Source of the DNA: Kluyvera genomosp. 3
GTDB lineage: Bacteria > Pseudomonadota > Gammaproteobacteria > Enterobacterales > Enterobacteriaceae
Direction: 5' to 3'
DNA length: 64,000 nucleotides
Assembly (NCBI GenBank): GCA_002211745.1
Contig: CP022114.1
Span: 868,001 to 932,000, forward strand
Shown: one piece after another, positions 28,544 to 38,201 of the stretch
How the letters are laid out: every line of letters begins with the position of its first letter
Numbering within the stretch: the first letter of the stretch is position 1
Notes under the pieces: generated by a model
Seen by the model: only the letters and a program-made list of their open reading frames with translations
What the model was told of the DNA's origin: nothing
The model's database searches: none
Position numbers and translations under genes: made by a program

Positions 28544-29305
28544 ATGATTTTGGATTCATTCTCTCTGCAGGGCAAAGTTGCCGTTGTTACTGGTTGTGAT
28601 ACCGGTCTGGGTCAAGGTATGGCGCTCGGTCTGGCTGAAGCGGGCTGCGATATTGTGGGTATCAACATTGTTGAACCGACTGAAACCATCGAACGTGTAA
28701 CCGCGATGGGTCGTCGTTTCCTGAGCCTGACCGCTGACCTGCGTCAGATCGACGGCATCCCGGCGCTGCTGGAGCGTGCGGTGGCGGAATTCGGCCATAT
28801 CGATATCCTGGTCAACAACGCTGGCCTGATCCGTCGTGAAGACGCGATCGACTTCAGCGAAAAAGACTGGGACGATGTCATGAACCTGAACATCAAGAGC
28901 GTGTTCTTTATGTCTCAGGCGGCAGCTAAGCACTTCATCGCGCAGGGTAAAGGCGGCAAAATCATCAACATCGCTTCCATGCTCTCCTTCCAGGGCGGCA
29001 TCCGCGTTCCGTCTTACACCGCTTCCAAGAGCGGCGTAATGGGCGTAACCCGTCTGATGGCGAACGAGTGGGCGAAACACGGTATCAACGTGAACGCGAT
29101 TGCTCCGGGCTACATGGCGACCAACAACACCCAGCAGCTGCGTGCTGACGAAGAGCGTAGCGCCGCTATCCTCGACCGTATCCCGGCTGGCCGTTGGGGT
29201 CTGCCGAGCGACCTGATGGGGCCGATCGTGTTCCTGGCTTCCCCGGCATCTGACTACATCAACGGCTATACCGTTGCCGTAGACGGCGGCTGGCTGGCGC
29301 GCTAA
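28544..29305 (+). CDS. kduD: 2-deoxy-D-gluconate 3-dehydrogenase / 2-keto-3-deoxygluconate oxidoreductase KduD
   Basis: Short-chain dehydrogenase that reduces the KduI product to 2-keto-3-deoxygluconate with NADH. It has 253 residues and is intact. The cofactor motif is TGCDTGLGQG near residue 17, followed by NNAG. The catalytic tetrad includes Ser in IINIASMLS and the YTASK motif near residue 158. It follows kduI and ends at a strong terminator, so the operon has two genes. The product is the KdgR inducer. Confidence 0.95.
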   Translation: MILDSFSLQGKVAVVTGCDTGLGQGMALGLAEAGCDIVGINIVEPTETIERVTAMGRRFLSLTADLRQIDGIPALLERAVAEFGHIDILVNNAGLIRREDAIDFSEKDWDDVMNLNIKSVFFMSQAAAKHFIAQGKGGKIINIASMLSFQGGIRVPSYTASKSGVMGVTRLMANEWAKHGINVNAIAPGYMATNNTQQLRADEERSAAILDRIPAGRWGLPSDLMGPIVFLASPASDYINGYTVAVDGGWLAR

Positions 29306-29322
29306 TTTTTAGCCTGCCCAAT

Positions 29323-29350
29323 AAAAAAACCTGCTGCGGCAGGTTTTTTT
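29323..29350 (+). terminator. Terminator of kduID
   Basis: AAAAAAACCTGC TGCG GCAGGTTTTTTT: a symmetric stem with A- and T-runs. Confidence 0.9.
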
Positions 29351-29623
29351 ATGCCTGTGAAAAGCATGGGCTGTATGAGATTTATCCATATAGGAAGGTG
29401 AAAATAATCCATACTTAAATGATGATAATGAAATTATCACCATTGTGTATTGCCTCTTACAGGCATTATGCAACACGGCTGGCTTCCATCTGAAAGTCAA
29501 ATGTCCATCACAAAACGATGTGTCGCAGCAATATTGTCCATGTTAATAACCTTTCCCGCCTGACACTCCTGTTCATCGATCTCTTACTTTCGTTGTATGT
29601 CTTACTCTGTCTGGCAGGAAAAT
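29351..29623 (+). promoter_or_regulatory. araE upstream region with AraC-like half-sites
   Basis: About 270 bases before araE. Two TCCAT elements (29504-29508 and 29537-29541) occur in contexts resembling AraC half-sites (TAGC-N7-TCCATA); the second, AGCAATATTGTCCATG, is the closer match. The 33-base spacing is not the 21 bases normal for AraC half-sites, so only one may be used. No KdgR box is seen, in line with araE belonging to the arabinose regulon. Confidence 0.35.
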
Positions 29624-31035
29624 ATGGCTTCAATCAGTAACGATCTTTCGCTCATGCCGCGTACCCAGCGCGATACCCGACGCATGAACCAGTTTGTCTC
29701 GATTGCCGCAGCGGTCGCGGGGCTGCTTTTTGGTCTCGATATTGGGTGATTGCCGGCGCACTGCCGTTTATCACCGATCACTTTGTGTTATCCAATCGCC
29801 TCCAGGAGTGGGTGGTCAGCAGTATGATGCTGGGGCGGCGATCGGCGGGCTGTTCAACGGCTGGCTGTCATTCCGCCTTGGGCGTAAATACAGCCTGATG
29901 GTAGGGCCGTACTGTTTGTTGCCGGGTCGCTCGGCTCGGGTCTGGCGACGAACGTCGAAATGCTGTTAATCGCCAGGGTCATTCTCGGCGTGGCCGTCGG
30001 TATTGCCTCCTACACCGCGCCGCTTTACCTCTCCGAGATGGCCAGCGAAAACGTGCGCGGCAAGATGATCAGCATGTATCAGCTGATGGTAACGCTGGGA
30101 TTGTGCTGGCGTTTTTATCCGATACCGCCTTCAGCTATAGCGGTAACTGGCGCGCAATGCTTATCGTGCTGGCGCTGCCGGCGGTGGTGCTGATTGTGCT
30201 GGTGGTGTTCCTGCCCAATAGCCCGCGCTGGCTGGCGGAAAAAGGCCGTCATATTGAAGCCGAAGAGGTGCTGCGCATGCTGCGCGACACCTCAGAGAAG
30301 GCGCGTGAAGAACTGAACGAAATCCGCGAAAGCCTGAAGCTGAAGCAGGGCGGCTGGGCGCTGTTTAAGGTTAACCGCAATGTGCGCCGCGCGGTATTCC
30401 TCGGCATGCTGTTACAGGCGATGCAGCAGTTCACCGGCATGAATATCATCATGTACTACGCGCCGCGCATCTTCAAAATGGCCGGATTCACCACCACAGA
30501 ACAGCAGATGATCGCCACGCTGGTGGTCGGCCTGACCTTTATGTTTGCCACCTTTATCGCCGTGTTCACCGTGGATAAAGCCGGGCGTAAACCGGCGCTG
30601 AAAATCGGCTTTAGCGTGATGGCCGTGGGACGCTGGTGCTGGGCTACTGTCTGATGCAGTTTGATAACGGCACGGCATCTAGCGGGCTCTCCTGGCTGTC
30701 GGTGGGGATGACGATGATGTGCATCGCCGGTTATGCCATGAGCGCCGCACCGGTCGTGTGGATCCTGTGCTCGGAAATCCAGCCGCTGAAATGCCGCGAT
30801 TTCGGTATCACCTGTTCCACCACCACCAACTGGGTGTCGAATATGATTATTGGGCGACCTTCCTGACGCTACTGGATGCCATCGGCGCGGCGGGCACGTT
30901 CTGGCTGTATACCGCGCTGAATGTGGCCTTTATCGGTGTGACCTTCTGGCTGATTCCAGAGACCAAAGGGTGACGCTGGAGCATATTGAACGCAAGCTGA
31001 TGAAAGGCGAGAAATTGCGGGATATCGGCGTGTGA
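29624..31035 (+). CDS. araE: Arabinose:proton symporter AraE (seven frameshifts)
   Basis: Major-facilitator sugar porter with twelve helices, importing L-arabinose with a proton. The start [20 protein letters not shown] at 29624 follows CAGGAA. Reading pieces from all three frames gives a sequence almost identical to E. coli Ara[59 protein letters not shown]. Each of the seven breaks lies in a run of G (near 29744, 29832, 29916, 30098, 30626, 30857, 30969), and one missing G explains each. The restored length is 472 residues, exactly that of E. coli. This is the clearest case of sequence error in the window. Confidence 0.93.
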
Positions 31036-31041
31036 TGGAGT

Positions 31042-31118
31042 GCCCGGTGGCGGCTACGCCTTACCGGCCTACAAGGTACGTCAAACGTAGGCCGGGTAAG
31101 GCGTAGCCGCCACCCGGC
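31042..31118. repeat. REP/BIME-type palindromic repeat
   Basis: Two inverted arms, GCCCGGTGGCGGCTACGCC and the opposite-strand copy ending GCCGCCACCCGGC, with CTTACCGGCCTAC/GTAGGCCGGGTAAG in between. This is the usual composition of enterobacterial REP elements between genes. It lies between the convergent araE and ogl2. Confidence 0.82.
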
Positions 31119-31122
31119 TTTT

Positions 31123-32248
31123 TTACACCTTCGCTAAATACAGCGCTGGCATCCCCTCTGCGTCCGAGGTGTACAGCACCCACTTCCCGTCCGGCGAGAA
31201 CGACGGATGCGGATGCGTCACCTGGCGGTCGCCGTCCAGCACCTTCCAGCTGCTGTTGTGCTGGCAGATCGCTTTTTTGTCGCCAGTTTTCAGATCAAAC
31301 ACCCAGATAAACGGATCGTTGAGGTTGATATCCCCGGTTTTATGCGGCGCGCCGTCGCCGACGACCAGTGAACCGTCGTGGTTACTCATCAGGTGAGAGC
31401 AGGCGGAATCTCCATCAGCTGGCGATTTTCCAGCGTTGCAGGATCCGCGCTGTACAGATAGCGGTGCGGGCTGTTTTCCTGATGGGCGACGTAATAGAGC
31501 GCCGAGCCGTCCGGCACCCAAAATTCATGCGTAAAGCTCTCGCCTGGCTGCTGCTGGCGCACGCAGCGAACGTTGCTGCCGTCGTTGTTAATCAGCCACA
31601 TGCGAGCGTCAATCGCATCACGCGGCCCTTCATGGCAGAACGCGACGGTATTGTCGTCGAACGGGCGGTAAATCGGATGACCGAGCCAGCGTTTTTCCTG
31701 CAAAATGGTCCGCTGTTCCCCGGTTTTCAGGTCAATGTTAATCAGGCGGCATTCCGGGTTGGTAAAGTAGAAGGCGCGGAACTTCGACCAATCGGTGAGT
31801 GGCTGCCAGTCGCTTTTCTTAATCTCAATGCCGACAAGCTGCGTGCAGTCGGAGTTAGCGACCCAGGTGCCGTAGGCCACCCATTGGTCATCCACTTCGT
31901 ACACCACATGTTCTTCCAGCGTCGTGAGATCCACGCGACGCAGCTGGCGGGTATCTTTGACGTACCATAATGACTGGTCGTCGTCGGAAAGAAAGCCGCC
32001 GAAGGTGTTATCGCCAGCACCGTCGGTCAGCTGGGTTGCCTGTTGGGCGGCAATATCCAGTAAGTAATAGTTCCAGTGCCCTCGAACGCGCCGCCAAAAA
32101 TCAGCTTGCTCCCATCGCGGGTAAAGCATTTTTGGTAGAAGTAGTTCCGGTGGCAAATAATGTGTGGTGGCGTCATCCGGATCACCTCGTGACCGGTTTC
32201 GCTGTCCTTCTGATGGCGGAAATTCAGCGGGATGATTTTGCCTTTCAT
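31123..32248 (-). CDS. ogl2: Oligogalacturonate lyase, copy 2 (two frameshifts)
   Basis: Second PL22 lyase, about 375 residues after correction, clearly homologous to copy 1 along its whole length (CHRNYFYQKCF, WLGHPIYRPFDDNTVAFCHEG, CSHLMSN, RQVTHPHPSFSPDG). All metal-ligand positions are kept, so it should be active. The start at 32248 follows AAGGAGAAAGG. The frame breaks near 32083 (G-run on the coding strand) and near 31397; one base at each restores the family reading. It follows togB in the same direction, with a terminator hairpin between them. Different substrate length preference from copy 1 is possible but only a guess. Confidence 0.9.
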
Positions 32249-32263
32249 GTCCTTTCTCCTTGA

Positions 32264-32302
32264 ATAAAAAAATACCCGCAACCGAAGTTGCAGGGTATTA
32301 AC
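32264..32302 (-). terminator. Terminator/attenuator between togB and ogl2
   Basis: Minus-strand reading: AATACCCTGCAAC TTCG GTTGCGGGTATT followed by seven T. It is a strong intrinsic terminator inside the tog-ogl2 unit, so ogl2 should be expressed at a lower level than togMNAB or from readthrough. Confidence 0.85.
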
Positions 32303-32316
32303 ACATGATGGCGCGA

Positions 32317-33603
32317 TTAGCGCATTGCGCGTTTCAGGATACGTTCACCCTGGCGCTGGAAGTCGGCTGCCGCGTCTTCAACTGATTTCTGACCATAGTC
32401 GATGTACTGCAGAGTGGTACCGAACTGGGCCACGATCTGCGGATCGTCGAAGTACGGAGACACGCTCAGTTTCGCCGGCAGAGACTGTGCCAGACGCAGG
32501 CCAGCAACGGACGGATCGCTCTCTTTCAGGATGCCGTCTTCGGTCAGGTATTTCACCGCAACCTTGCTCAGCGGCACGCCACGCTCCAGGCCCAGCGTAT
32601 CCACACCTTCTTTGCTGTTCAGCAGGAAGTTGATCACTTTCGCTGCCGCTTCCGGGTTCTTAGTCGACTTACCGATAGACAGCATCTGCGCCGGTTTGAA
32701 GAACAGACCCGCGTCGGTGGCGCCCGGCAGCATTGGGTAGCTACCCAGCTCCAGCTTCGCTGGCGGCTTCAGGTTGTCAGAGTATTTGTTGATGGTGGAG
32801 TTCCACATGTAGGTACCGCCCCACTCACCCTGAATCCACGGCTTCATCTCATACATGTTGCTCTTACCAAATGACGCATAGTATTTGGTGTCCGGCATCA
32901 CGTGGCTATCGACCAGCTTTTTATACATCTGGAAGAATTCAACCCACTGCTCTTTGGTGTAGGAGAATTTCTTGGTTTCCGGATTAATCGCCGGGATGTT
33001 GTACTTCTGCGTCATATACGAGTTCAGCAGCGCCAGGGTGTCCTGGTGCTCCAGTACCACCGGGTAGTACTGTTTACCCAGCTTGCTTTCAAAGGTTTTA
33101 CCCGCCGCCATCAGCTCGTCCCAGGTTTTCGGGTATTCAACGCCAGCCTGTTTCCAGGTTTCGTCGTTGAAGTAGAACACGCGCGCGGTGACGGAGATTG
33201 GGATCCCGTTCAGCTTGCCGTTGACGGTGGTGGACTGCAGCTCTTTGGCATCAAACTGGCTTAAGTCGATCACGTCCTTCATTTTGTTCAGGTCGTAGAA
33301 GCCGTCGCCGTTTTTGGAGAAGATCGGCAGCCAGTTCCAGTTAGTCTGCATCACGTCCGGCTCGGTACCGCCTGCGATCTGAGTGGTCAGACGGGATAAG
33401 TGGCCGTCCCAGCCGGTGTATTCCGCTTTTACGTTAATGTCCGGGTTCTGCTTGTGGAACTCTTCCAGCGCCTTCAGTGTGACCTGGTGACGGCCATTGC
33501 CGCCCCACCAGGACATACGAAGGTCAACATCCTTAGCCATAGACGGCAGGGCGGTAAGGCCCAGAGTGGCGGAGATTGCTGCGCTTAAAAGCACTTTTTT
33601 CAT
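32317..33603 (-). CDS. togB: Oligogalacturonide ABC transporter substrate-binding protein TogB
   Basis: Periplasmic binding protein of the family 1 extracellular solute-binding class, 428 residues, intact. The signal peptide ends at LPSMA. The mature N-terminus KDVDLRMSWWGGNGRHQ and the segments GGTEPDVMQTNWNWLPIF and WIQGEWGGTYMWNS are consistent with a sugar/uronide-binding cleft. It is the last gene of togMNAB and lies 14 bases after togA. With TogM, TogN and TogA it imports oligogalacturonides released by pectate lyases and passed by KdgM. A terminator follows directly. Confidence 0.92.
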   Translation of the reverse strand: MKKVLLSAAISATLGLTALPSMAKDVDLRMSWWGGNGRHQVTLKALEEFHKQNPDINVKAEYTGWDGHLSRLTTQIAGGTEPDVMQTNWNWLPIFSKNGDGFYDLNKMKDVIDLSQFDAKELQSTTVNGKLNGIPISVTARVFYFNDETWKQAGVEYPKTWDELMAAGKTFESKLGKQYYPVVLEHQDTLALLNSYMTQKYNIPAINPETKKFSYTKEQWVEFFQMYKKLVDSHVMPDTKYYASFGKSNMYEMKPWIQGEWGGTYMWNSTINKYSDNLKPPAKLELGSYPMLPGATDAGLFFKPAQMLSIGKSTKNPEAAAKVINFLLNSKEGVDTLGLERGVPLSKVAVKYLTEDGILKESDPSVAGLRLAQSLPAKLSVSPYFDDPQIVAQFGTTLQYIDYGQKSVEDAAADFQRQGERILKRAMR

Positions 33604-33617
33604 TTTAATACTCCAGA

Positions 33618-34745
33618 TTAGAGGGAGAGGTTCTGTTCAGTTTTAGCGTCAAAAATATGGCATTTATTCATGTCAAACTTAAAGTACACCTTGCGATGAA
33701 GCCCCTTATCAATCATTGGCTTAGCTTCATCTGAAGGGATGCGTGCCGTCAGCTCGTAGTTCGCGACTTTCAGGTAAACGAAGAACTCGTGCCCCATGTT
33801 TTCCACGCGGACCATCTCACCGCTGCAGCCGCCTTCAGCGAACGGCTCGTCAGACAGGGAGACGAATTCCGGACGAATACCGTAGAACACTTCCTGATTT
33901 TCTTGCGCCGTCAGCTTGTTGTGCAGATCTTCGCTCAGCGGCATAAACTCATCGCCGATGCTCAGGTTCAGTCGACCCTCTTTGCTCACCAGTTTACTGG
34001 CGCGAATGTTCATTTCCGGCGCGCCGATAAAGCCCGCAACGAACATGTTTTTCGGTTTGTGGTACAGGTTGTCCGGGGTGTCTACCTGCATGATGTGGCC
34101 AAGCTTCATCACGCAGATACGGTCGCCCATGGTCATCGCTTCGGTCTGATCGTGGGTAACGTAAACGGTGGTTGCCGGCTTACCGGATTTCTTCAGCTGC
34201 TTGTGCAGGTCGGAAATACGGATACGCATGGAGGCACGCAGCTTGGCGTCGAGGTTCGACAGCGGTTCATCGAACAGGAACACGTCCGGCTTTTTCACAA
34301 TCGCGCGGCCTACGGCCACACGCTGTGCCTGACCACCGGAGAGCTGACGCGGCAGACGATCCAGCAGCTCTTCCAGCTCGAGGATTTTCGCCGCTTCGTT
34401 TACCTGGGCGTCGATCTGATCTTTCGGCATTTTGCTCAGCTTCAGGCCAAACGCCAGGTTCTCACGCACGGTCATGTGTGGATACAGCGCGTAGTTCTGG
34501 AACACCATCGCAATCCCGCGCTCTTTCGGCGCGAGGTTGTTGACGATCTTCTCACCGATGCGGACTTCGCCGCCGCTGATGGTTTCCAGGCCAGCCAGCA
34601 TACGCAGGGTGGTGGATTTGGCGCAGCCGGACGGACCGACGATAACCATAAACTCACCTTCTGCGATTTTCAGGTCGATACCATGTACCGCTTTGAAGCC
34701 GTTGGAGTACACTTTTTCCAGTTTGTTGAAAATAACTTCAGCCAT
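33618..34745 (-). CDS. togA: Oligogalacturonide ABC transporter ATPase TogA
   Basis: MalK/UgpC-type ATPase, 375 residues, intact. Walker A GPSGCAKSTT is near residue 37; note Ala in place of the more usual Gly. The signature is LSGGQAQRVAVGRAI, Walker B is VFLFDEPLSNLD, and the H-loop is YVTHDQTEAMTMGD. The C-terminal third is an OB-type regulatory domain (residues about 240-375). Its start is 12 bases after togN. It may also serve other sugar importers, as UgpC/MalK proteins are exchangeable in part. Confidence 0.93.
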   Translation of the reverse strand: MAEVIFNKLEKVYSNGFKAVHGIDLKIAEGEFMVIVGPSGCAKSTTLRMLAGLETISGGEVRIGEKIVNNLAPKERGIAMVFQNYALYPHMTVRENLAFGLKLSKMPKDQIDAQVNEAAKILELEELLDRLPRQLSGGQAQRVAVGRAIVKKPDVFLFDEPLSNLDAKLRASMRIRISDLHKQLKKSGKPATTVYVTHDQTEAMTMGDRICVMKLGHIMQVDTPDNLYHKPKNMFVAGFIGAPEMNIRASKLVSKEGRLNLSIGDEFMPLSEDLHNKLTAQENQEVFYGIRPEFVSLSDEPFAEGGCSGEMVRVENMGHEFFVYLKVANYELTARIPSDEAKPMIDKGLHRKVYFKFDMNKCHIFDAKTEQNLSL

Positions 34746-34757
34746 GATATATCCCTC

Positions 34758-35660
34758 TTAACCTTTAATTCCGCTGCTGGTAACGCCCTGTACGAAGTAG
34801 CGCTGTGCCAGGAAGAACACAATGATGGATGGCAGAATGGAGATGCTCGCCATTGCCAGAATTTCGTTCCATGGCGCCCCTTCGGTGACGTCGATGGACA
34901 TTTTCAGTGCCAGTGCAATCGGGTACTTATCAACGCTATAGACGTAGATCAGCGGGCCGATAAAGTCGTTCATGGACCACATGAACTGGAACAGGGCGAC
35001 GGAGATAATCGCCGGCTTCAGAATCGGTACCACCACATACCACAGCACCTGGATGGAGTTACAGCCGTCAATCTGTGCTGCTTCTTCCATGTCACGCGGT
35101 ACGCCGCGCAGGAACTGAATCAGCATGAAGACGAAGAACCCTTGCGTGGCGAAGGCCAGCGGCAGGTACAGCGGCATATAGCTGTTCAGCATGCCCATTT
35201 CACGGAACATCAGGTACTGAGGAATCAGCAGTACGGTGCTCGGCAGCAGCATGGTGGTGATGAGCGTCGCGAACCAGAATTTCTTCCATGGAATCTCGAA
35301 GCGGGCAAAGCCGTACGCCACGATAGTGGAGGAGATAATGGTCAGAATCACTTTCGGGATCACATACTTGAAGGTGTTCAGCATGTAATGACCGAAGGTG
35401 TACTCGGTACCGGTTTTCCAGCCGTTAATAAAGCCGTCCCAGGTGGCGTGTGCCGGCCACAGGCTCAGCGTGGTGAAGATCTCGTGGTTCGGTTTGAACG
35501 ATGCCGAGAACATCCACGCCAGCGGGTAGAGCATTAACAGACCGACAATCAGCAGGATGGTGTAGCGAACCCATGCGTTGATCTTCTCACGGCGAAGGGT
35601 GCGGGCAACCTCACGTTCAGCGATGCTTCTTGCGTCGGAGATTTGTTGAATATCAGCCAT
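34758..35660 (-). CDS. togN: Oligogalacturonide ABC transporter permease TogN
   Basis: Inner-membrane permease of the MalG type, about 300 residues and six helices, intact. The start at 35660 (MADIQQISDARS) is chosen because GGGAGGC precedes it; it overlaps the togM end by eight bases. The coupling loop DMEEAAQIDGCNSIQVLWYVV contacts TogA. It pairs with TogM to form the channel. Confidence 0.92.
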   Translation of the reverse strand: MADIQQISDARSIAEREVARTLRREKINAWVRYTILLIVGLLMLYPLAWMFSASFKPNHEIFTTLSLWPAHATWDGFINGWKTGTEYTFGHYMLNTFKYVIPKVILTIISSTIVAYGFARFEIPWKKFWFATLITTMLLPSTVLLIPQYLMFREMGMLNSYMPLYLPLAFATQGFFVFMLIQFLRGVPRDMEEAAQIDGCNSIQVLWYVVVPILKPAIISVALFQFMWSMNDFIGPLIYVYSVDKYPIALALKMSIDVTEGAPWNEILAMASISILPSIIVFFLAQRYFVQGVTSSGIKG

Positions 35661-36543
35661 TTTTGCCTCCCTTATCGGCGGAGTAGAACACCCAGTATTT
35701 TGAAGACTTAAAGGCAATGGCAGCGAAGACTGCTACAACCAGGAACAGAACCCATGCCAGCGCCGCGCCGTAACCCATGTCGAAGTACTTGAACGCTGTG
35801 TCGTAGATGTACAGCGAGAACAGGTACGTTGAGTAGGTTGGGCCACCGCCGGTGATGACGTACGGTCCGGTAAACTCCTGGAATGCCTGAGTGGTCTGCA
35901 TGATGAAGTTGAAGAAGATAACCGGCGTAATCAGCGGCACGGTCACTTTCATAAACATCTGCCATTTAGAGGCGCCATCGATCATCGCCGCTTCGTACTG
36001 AGACTGCGGAACGTTTTGCAGGGCCGCCAGGAAGATAACCATCGCGGAGCCGAACTGCCATACGCGCAGCAGAGTTACGGACATCAGCGCCAGAGACGGT
36101 TCGCCCAGCCAGTTGACCGGATCGAAACCGAATACACCGATAAAGCTATTCAGCAGGCCGTCGATGGCGAACAGCGCGCGCCACAGTACCGCGATAGCCA
36201 CGGAGCTACCGAGGATAGACGGGATATAGTAAGCGGTACGGAAGAAGCCAATTCCGCGTAATTTAAAGTTAAGAACAAACGCAATCCCTAAAGCAAATGC
36301 CAGTTTTAATGGGATTGTCAAAAATACGTAGGCAAAAGTTACGCCCATGGATTTCCAGAAGAGCGCATCTTCAGTAAACATGTAGCGATAGTTTTCGATG
36401 CCGTTAAACACCGGCGGACTCATCAAGTCATACTCAGTAAAACTGAGGAAGAAAGATGAAACGAACGGGAAGGCCGTGAAGATTATCAACCCGATTATAT
36501 AGGGTGAAATCCACGCCAAACCCAGCATTCTGTTTTCATTCAT
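35653..36543 (-). CDS. togM: Oligogalacturonide ABC transporter permease TogM
   Basis: Inner-membrane permease of the MalF/UgpA type, 296 residues, intact, first gene of togMNAB. Helices start at WISPYIIGLIIFTAFPF. The coupling loop SQYEAAMIDGASKWQMFMKV is near residue 180. The promoter region upstream holds two KdgR-type boxes. The order togM-togN-togA-togB equals that in Dickeya. Confidence 0.92.
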   Translation of the reverse strand: MNENRMLGLAWISPYIIGLIIFTAFPFVSSFFLSFTEYDLMSPPVFNGIENYRYMFTEDALFWKSMGVTFAYVFLTIPLKLAFALGIAFVLNFKLRGIGFFRTAYYIPSILGSSVAIAVLWRALFAIDGLLNSFIGVFGFDPVNWLGEPSLALMSVTLLRVWQFGSAMVIFLAALQNVPQSQYEAAMIDGASKWQMFMKVTVPLITPVIFFNFIMQTTQAFQEFTGPYVITGGGPTYSTYLFSLYIYDTAFKYFDMGYGAALAWVLFLVVAVFAAIAFKSSKYWVFYSADKGGKNG

Positions 36544-37078
36544 ACATACCTACCTGGCGAACAAGTGTGTCAAACGGATTGGGTGTTGGTTACATCCCTC
36601 GCGCCTGCTGGCGCCAGAGCGTTTAAAGCGTTAACTTGGTGTCGGTCATGCAGCCTTTCCCTGTAAGTGAATGTAATGCAATAAAAATTAACATCGTCCA
36701 TTGTTCGGTGTTGTTGCGTTTCAAAATCTCATGCTTTGCGACAATCATTTTATAAAACACCGTTTTAAATTTATTTTATTGCGATTTGTTTCTACGTCAT
36801 TCGATTAATCGTGAAAATGTGATCGGAGTCGAAACGATGTTTCATTATAGTGACGGCGATGGCGTTTTTGTCCCTCAGCCAGCACCATTCGGGCTTCTGG
36901 TATGGAAGTTGACAGCCGAAATATCTATTAAGCGTGATATAATTGATTGTTAAAATGATTAAGCCGCTAATCTTTGTTGAGGGTGAAAAATATAAAGCCT
37001 CAGCGAAAAAGATGAGGCTTTGATCACAATAAAAGGCTTATTCTGGAAACATCCAGAATGTATACGTTGTATGACCCG
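36544..37078. promoter_or_regulatory. togM upstream region with two KdgR boxes
   Basis: About 535 AT-rich bases with no gene. AAAACACCGTTTT (36754-36766) and GAAACGATGTTTC (36831-36843) match the KdgR box; the second is nearly perfect (GAAAC-N3-GTTTC). Part of a CRP-like site (TGTGATCGGAGTCG) overlaps the latter. The segment 36850-37078 toward the amidase gene shows nothing that I can name. Confidence 0.7.
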
Positions 37079-37998
37079 TCAGTTATTTGTCGGAATCATC
37101 ACAATACCGATTGGCGTTAAATTTGTGCAATGGCGCATCAAATCACCCGGCGAGACAAACATATTTTGGTTGCTCCGCAGCGCAGCCAGCGCATCGAAGC
37201 GCCTGACGGTGGTATCAAGGTCTAACAGCGACGCGTGCGCCTGGGCAAAATAGTAAATGGCTTCCGCCAGCGCATCGGTCATGGCGGGTGTCGGTTGCGT
37301 GTTATTGTCCATAAAGGCGTGGTGCAGAGCTTCGCACAGCGCTTCATCGCTGGCGGTTTCCGGCGCGGCGTTCATATCATATTGATTAAAGGTCACCTGG
37401 CGCTGCTTCATCCAGTCGGCGGCTTTATCGAGCAGCGTTTCGCCAATGGCCGAATCCAGCTGTGTGGCATGACGGAACTGCAGGCGGAAGGCGCTTCCGG
37501 CATCGTCAAAGCATTGGGCGACGAACTGTGAACAGACCATCGGATGCTTACCGGGCGTCTGCTGTTGCTGAATAAACTGAGTTATCGTCGCGGTCAGCTT
37601 TTTCAGTATGCGAATAATAACCTGCTGTTTTGGGCTGGTTATCGAGAATTTTTTATACATCAACAACAAACCAACCATATACAGCCCGGCATGGTCATAG
37701 GGTTCCTGGTTATTCAGGTGCTGGCGTGCCGCCTGAGTGACTGGCGTGAGCGGCGATGCTGTCGTGTGGCGATAAACATGAATGGTGCGGCCCTTAAAAC
37801 GCTTTTCAGCAGGGTTGGTGGTTACCTGTGGCGGCGTTTCTTCCACGATGGTGGGCGGGCAGGTCTCAAAATACATCGCGGCGTGACTGACCGGGCATCG
37901 GTTAAAAAGGTAATCGCCCAGGAAATAAAACTTTTCTTTTCCGGTGAGAAGAGCAGCACATCCGCTGGGTGAAGATCGTTAAGTGAGAGTACTTTCAT
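37079..37998 (-). CDS. YiiX/C92-like permuted papain-fold amidase (one frameshift)
   Basis: Putative cysteine amidase or peptidase of the permuted NlpC/P60 type (YiiX/YebB group), about 306 residues after correction. The start MKVLSLNDLHPADVLLFSPE at 37998 resembles the family N-terminus, in which a phrase of the type DVLLF is followed by a catalytic His. The His is in VSHAAMYF once one G is added near 37891. The catalytic Cys is likely the one in MVCSQFVAQCFDDAG, and a further His in PYDHAGLY may take part. It lies between kdgF and the tog promoter with no evident role in pectin use. The assignment is by motif layout only, so confidence is moderate. Confidence 0.55.
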
Positions 37999-38201
37999 AA
38001 AAATTCCCTTTTCATTTCCTGACCAGTGACGGCAGATACGCGCTAGCATAACGCGCCTTATTTTTCGGCGACTGTGATGGAAATCGACGTTAGATCTCAG
38101 CGGAATGCGTGAAAATTTGCGGGAATCTGAGACGGTAGGGCAAACGGGATAAACGGAGAAACGCCGCCCTTCGCGATGAAAAGCGGCGGAAGCGTCGAAG
38201 C

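Noticed and set aside
29624-31035. araE as a decayed pseudogene
   Set aside because: Seven breaks, all single G losses in runs, with no stop or missense pattern of decay otherwise. Sequence error explains it better.
33789-35537. 582-codon open frame on the plus strand
   Set aside because: It lies opposite intact togA and togN, reads a His/Arg/Gln-rich low-complexity protein and has no ribosome site. It is a codon-bias shadow.
38010-38200. Possible extra N-terminus for the amidase or a small gene between it and kdgF
   Set aside because: The in-frame extension is Arg/Ser-rich and lacks a ribosome site. The family N-terminus begins at MKVLSLNDL (37998).
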